Source: Bacillota bacterium
Lineage (GTDB): Bacteria > Bacillota > Bacilli > Alicyclobacillales > SLC66
Direction of reading: 5' to 3'
Assembly (NCBI GenBank): GCA_021828865.1
Contig: JAJZCW010000009.1
Coordinates: 57,628 to 121,627, forward strand
Length of the DNA stretch: 64,000 bases
Each line of letters begins with the position of its first letter. Position 1 is the first letter of the stretch. The notes under the pieces were generated by a model. The model searched no databases and was not told the origin of the DNA. It worked only from the letters and a program-made list of their open reading frames with translations. A program made the position numbers and the translations under genes. Positions 62,396 through 64,000 of this stretch are shown in pieces.

Positions 62396-63458
62396 GACAC
62401 TACGCAAAGAGCCTAGCCTTAGCCGTGGGATCGGCCCAAAATGCGCCAAGCGAGTACGTGGCATGGCAGGCATGACAGGTACAGGTGGTAAAGCGTTTAC
62501 TGTGTTGAGCGATACGTTTTGGGAAAAGTACATTGACGAGCTTGTGGCAATACGCAAGCGACAAAGCAAAGCAAAAAACGCATTAAAAGTTATACCGATT
62601 GAGCGAGCAGATAAAAAGGGGCGAATTATCTTGCAGGAAGCAGGCAGTTATCAGGTCTACGGCAAAAAGATCAACGACGACGAGGACTTGGCGACCATGT
62701 TTAAGGATATGTCTAATTTTGACCGTGAAAAGGTCTATGTGGCTTGCTTAGATGCAGAAGGTATGTTGATCGGTACGCAAGTTGTGAGTGTTGGCAGTAT
62801 TGACGCCGCTATTGTCAGTCCGCGTGAAGTCTTAAAGGTGCCTTTTTTGCTTGGTGCTTCTAGTTTTTACCTGCTACACAATCACCCGTCCGGCGATCCG
62901 ACGCCAAGCGATGAGGACAGGAAAGTAACTGCTAGAATGGCGGCATCGGGTGAACTAATGGGGATACCCTTACGTGGCCATGCAGTGATTGGCACAGAGC
63001 GCTATTGTATGATAGACGCCAAGAGGCCGGATCAAAGCGACTACGGGAAATACAATGAGGCCGCAGAGCCAGAGCAAATACCATTGTTCGACACTCAACA
63101 AGAACGTAACGAGGCTTACCGCGAGCAATTTACCAACCCGGATCAAGTAGCCTTTTATGCCAAGTCAAATGTGTTTCGTGACGACAAAAAAGGCACATAT
63201 ATCATCTGTCTCAACACAAAAAATGAGGTTGTGGCAGTTGCGCCTTACAGCCATAATGATTTTACGCAAAACACAAAAACGCTTGTAAGTCAAAACGCCA
63301 CAGGCGCTATCCTAGTATCAGACTCGAACACAAATAACGTGAAATATACGCAAGAGGCAAAAGAATTTAAAAAACAAGCTGAAATACTGGGCATAAGCCT
63401 AATCGACGTGTTGATTGTAGGCGACGAATCAGCAGAGTCAGTAATGAAAAATATTTAG
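62373..63458 (+). CDS. RadC/JAB-domain protein with N-terminal zinc site
   Basis: A 361-residue protein. The start MQCLICNKTLRKEPSLSRGI then GPKCAKR is a CxxC...C DUF6011-like zinc motif. A RadC-type JAB/MPN domain follows, with HNHPSGDPTPSDED giving the metal-binding HxHx(n)SxxD set. The last 110 residues look like a second JAB fold (ILVSDSN in place of HNHPSG, then LGISLIDVLIVGDE) that has lost the metal ligands. It may be a DNA-repair or protease-like factor that helps the element in a new host. GAGGAGG precedes the ATG. Confidence 0.8.
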   Translation: MQCLICNKTLRKEPSLSRGIGPKCAKRVRGMAGMTGTGGKAFTVLSDTFWEKYIDELVAIRKRQSKAKNALKVIPIERADKKGRIILQEAGSYQVYGKKINDDEDLATMFKDMSNFDREKVYVACLDAEGMLIGTQVVSVGSIDAAIVSPREVLKVPFLLGASSFYLLHNHPSGDPTPSDEDRKVTARMAASGELMGIPLRGHAVIGTERYCMIDAKRPDQSDYGKYNEAAEPEQIPLFDTQQERNEAYREQFTNPDQVAFYAKSNVFRDDKKGTYIICLNTKNEVVAVAPYSHNDFTQNTKTLVSQNATGAILVSDSNTNNVKYTQEAKEFKKQAEILGISLIDVLIVGDESAESVMKNI

Positions 63459-63476
63459 TGCCACTAAGCAAAAACG

Positions 63477-64000
63477 TGGCGAACACCCGTTCGGTATTGA
63501 CCATAACCTGTGATCGTGGTAGCCTGCAATCAGGCACCAAGAAGTCACAAAAATGCTTCATCGAACCTTGAAAATTCGTTGCTATTCTTGAAGTCTGTAC
63601 CCGTTCTGGGTGCAGACTTCAAGTGTATCTAGGGAGAGTCCTATTAGTCCTAGCAGAGTCCTAGCTAAGTCCTAGCTAAGTCCTAGCAAAGATGCTTAGA
63701 GACAGTAGGCAGAGTCCTATTAGTCCTAGCAAATGAGGGGATACACCCTCATATGTGCGTATACACGCATATAAGAGCTAAATCACGAATATGGTAGGAC
63801 TAATAGGACTCTCCTTAGAGCCACAAGGGTTTTACTGCTAGGACTCTGCTAGGACTCTGCTAGGACTGCTAGGACTCTCCTTACATACTCTAAGTCTATG
63901 CCTTTTTCGCCCCTCTTTTCTCTTACTCTCTCTAAGGGGAGGAGAAAAGAGAATATATACAGTGAAAGCACTTACATTTCCATATGCTCCAGTTTATCCT
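63477..64000. repeat. Right inverted-repeat arm with AGTCCTA iterons (cut by window edge)
   Basis: This is the inverted partner of 45996-46525. Its outer 121 bp (63880-64000) are an exact reverse complement of the left outer block. It holds 13 iterons: AGTCCTA at 63637, 63646, 63657, 63668, 63679, 63713 and 63722, and TAGGACT at 63795, 63804, 63839, 63850, 63861 and 63870. Between the sets lies a near-palindrome GCGTATACACGC. The window ends inside the repeat, so its outer border is unknown. Confidence 0.93.
63590..63620 (+). terminator. 13-bp hairpin at inner edge of the right arm
   Basis: GAAGTCTGTACCC and GGGTGCAGACTTC pair (one wobble) around GTTCT. It lies 130 bases after the RadC-like stop and is the inverted copy of 46386-46416. 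A terminator role for the outward transcript is likely; a U tract is lacking. Confidence 0.5.

Noticed and set aside
45996..64000. The inverted repeats as an assembly artefact
   Set aside because: The arms differ at all 13 iterons in a systematic way while sharing flanks, which a collapsed or duplicated contig would not produce. The cut at the window edge is only a window limit.
44958..64000. The element as a tailed prophage
   Set aside because: No terminase, portal, capsid or tail genes are seen. Helicase, Prim-Pol, TrbL-like and VirD4-like genes fit an integrative or plasmid-like element.

Overview
The window reads as a chromosomal segment of a low-to-moderate GC, endospore-forming Bacillota, probably an Alicyclobacillaceae-like bacillus. 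This rests on the complete walRKHIJ-htrA-rlmH block, a SpoVIF-like fragment, frequent TTG and GTG starts with strong Shine-Dalgarno (SD) sequences, a DoxD/DoxX-type protein and C30-carotenoid-type genes. The species cannot be named from the sequence alone.

Positions 1-12158 hold a partial SpoVIF-like gene, an SGNH hydrolase, an NRAMP-superfamily metal transporter with an SD-sequestering leader hairpin, an M32 carboxypeptidase, the WalRK cell-wall stress operon ending in rlmH, tRNA-Asp and an RsbW-like ATPase. Positions 12755-21187 form a glycogen/alpha-glucan operon: nucleotidyltransferase, pullulanase, phosphorylase, DUF4912 protein and a GH57-GT4 fusion. L-lactate dehydrogenase follows. Positions 22136-44487 are ordinary metabolic, transport and regulatory genes: enoyl-CoA hydratase, TDT/SLAC1-type transporter with a divergent LysR regulator, acyl-CoA ligase, stand-alone TrpB, CocE-type hydrolase, decayed GntR and TnpB remnants, amino-acid permease, carotenoid desaturase and glycosyltransferase, DoxD-like protein, a GT2, a large GGDEF/EAL protein, a YhfP-type reductase and a Bcr/CflA exporter.

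From about 44715 onward the window enters an integrated mobile element that runs past its right edge. The left junction is a 3' half of a tRNA-Val gene, followed by five helically phased TCGGAACA repeats and a HicAB toxin-antitoxin pair. The core (45996-64000) is bounded by inverted repeats of more than 520 bp. Genes run outward from a divergent start near 58.95 kb. The left arm carries a TrbL/VirB6-like membrane protein, a lytic transglycosylase, two ParA/CpaE-like proteins (one lacking the Walker A lysine), a CpaB-like SAF protein, small proteins, a DUF669/SSB-like protein, a Prim-Pol and a D5-type SF3 helicase. The right arm carries a HerA/VirD4-type ATPase and a RadC/JAB-domain protein. 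No relaxase, integrase or separate VirB4 is seen inside the window.

The most unusual signals are in this element. (1) Each inverted-repeat arm carries 13 short iterons in the same layout (6 facing 7 around a palindrome, nearly identical spacing), but the unit is GTCGCT in the left arm and AGTCCTA in the right arm at every position, while the flanking blocks are identical. (2) Several gene leaders share a TTTTCCA-type motif followed by a hairpin that sequesters the SD. (3) Three adjacent replication proteins end in a similar SSB-like tail ([D/N]xLSF or NNLRF). (4) Tad-pilus-type parts (CpaB, CpaE) are combined with conjugation-type parts (TrbL, transglycosylase, HerA ATPase), which suggests an unusual DNA-transfer machine.
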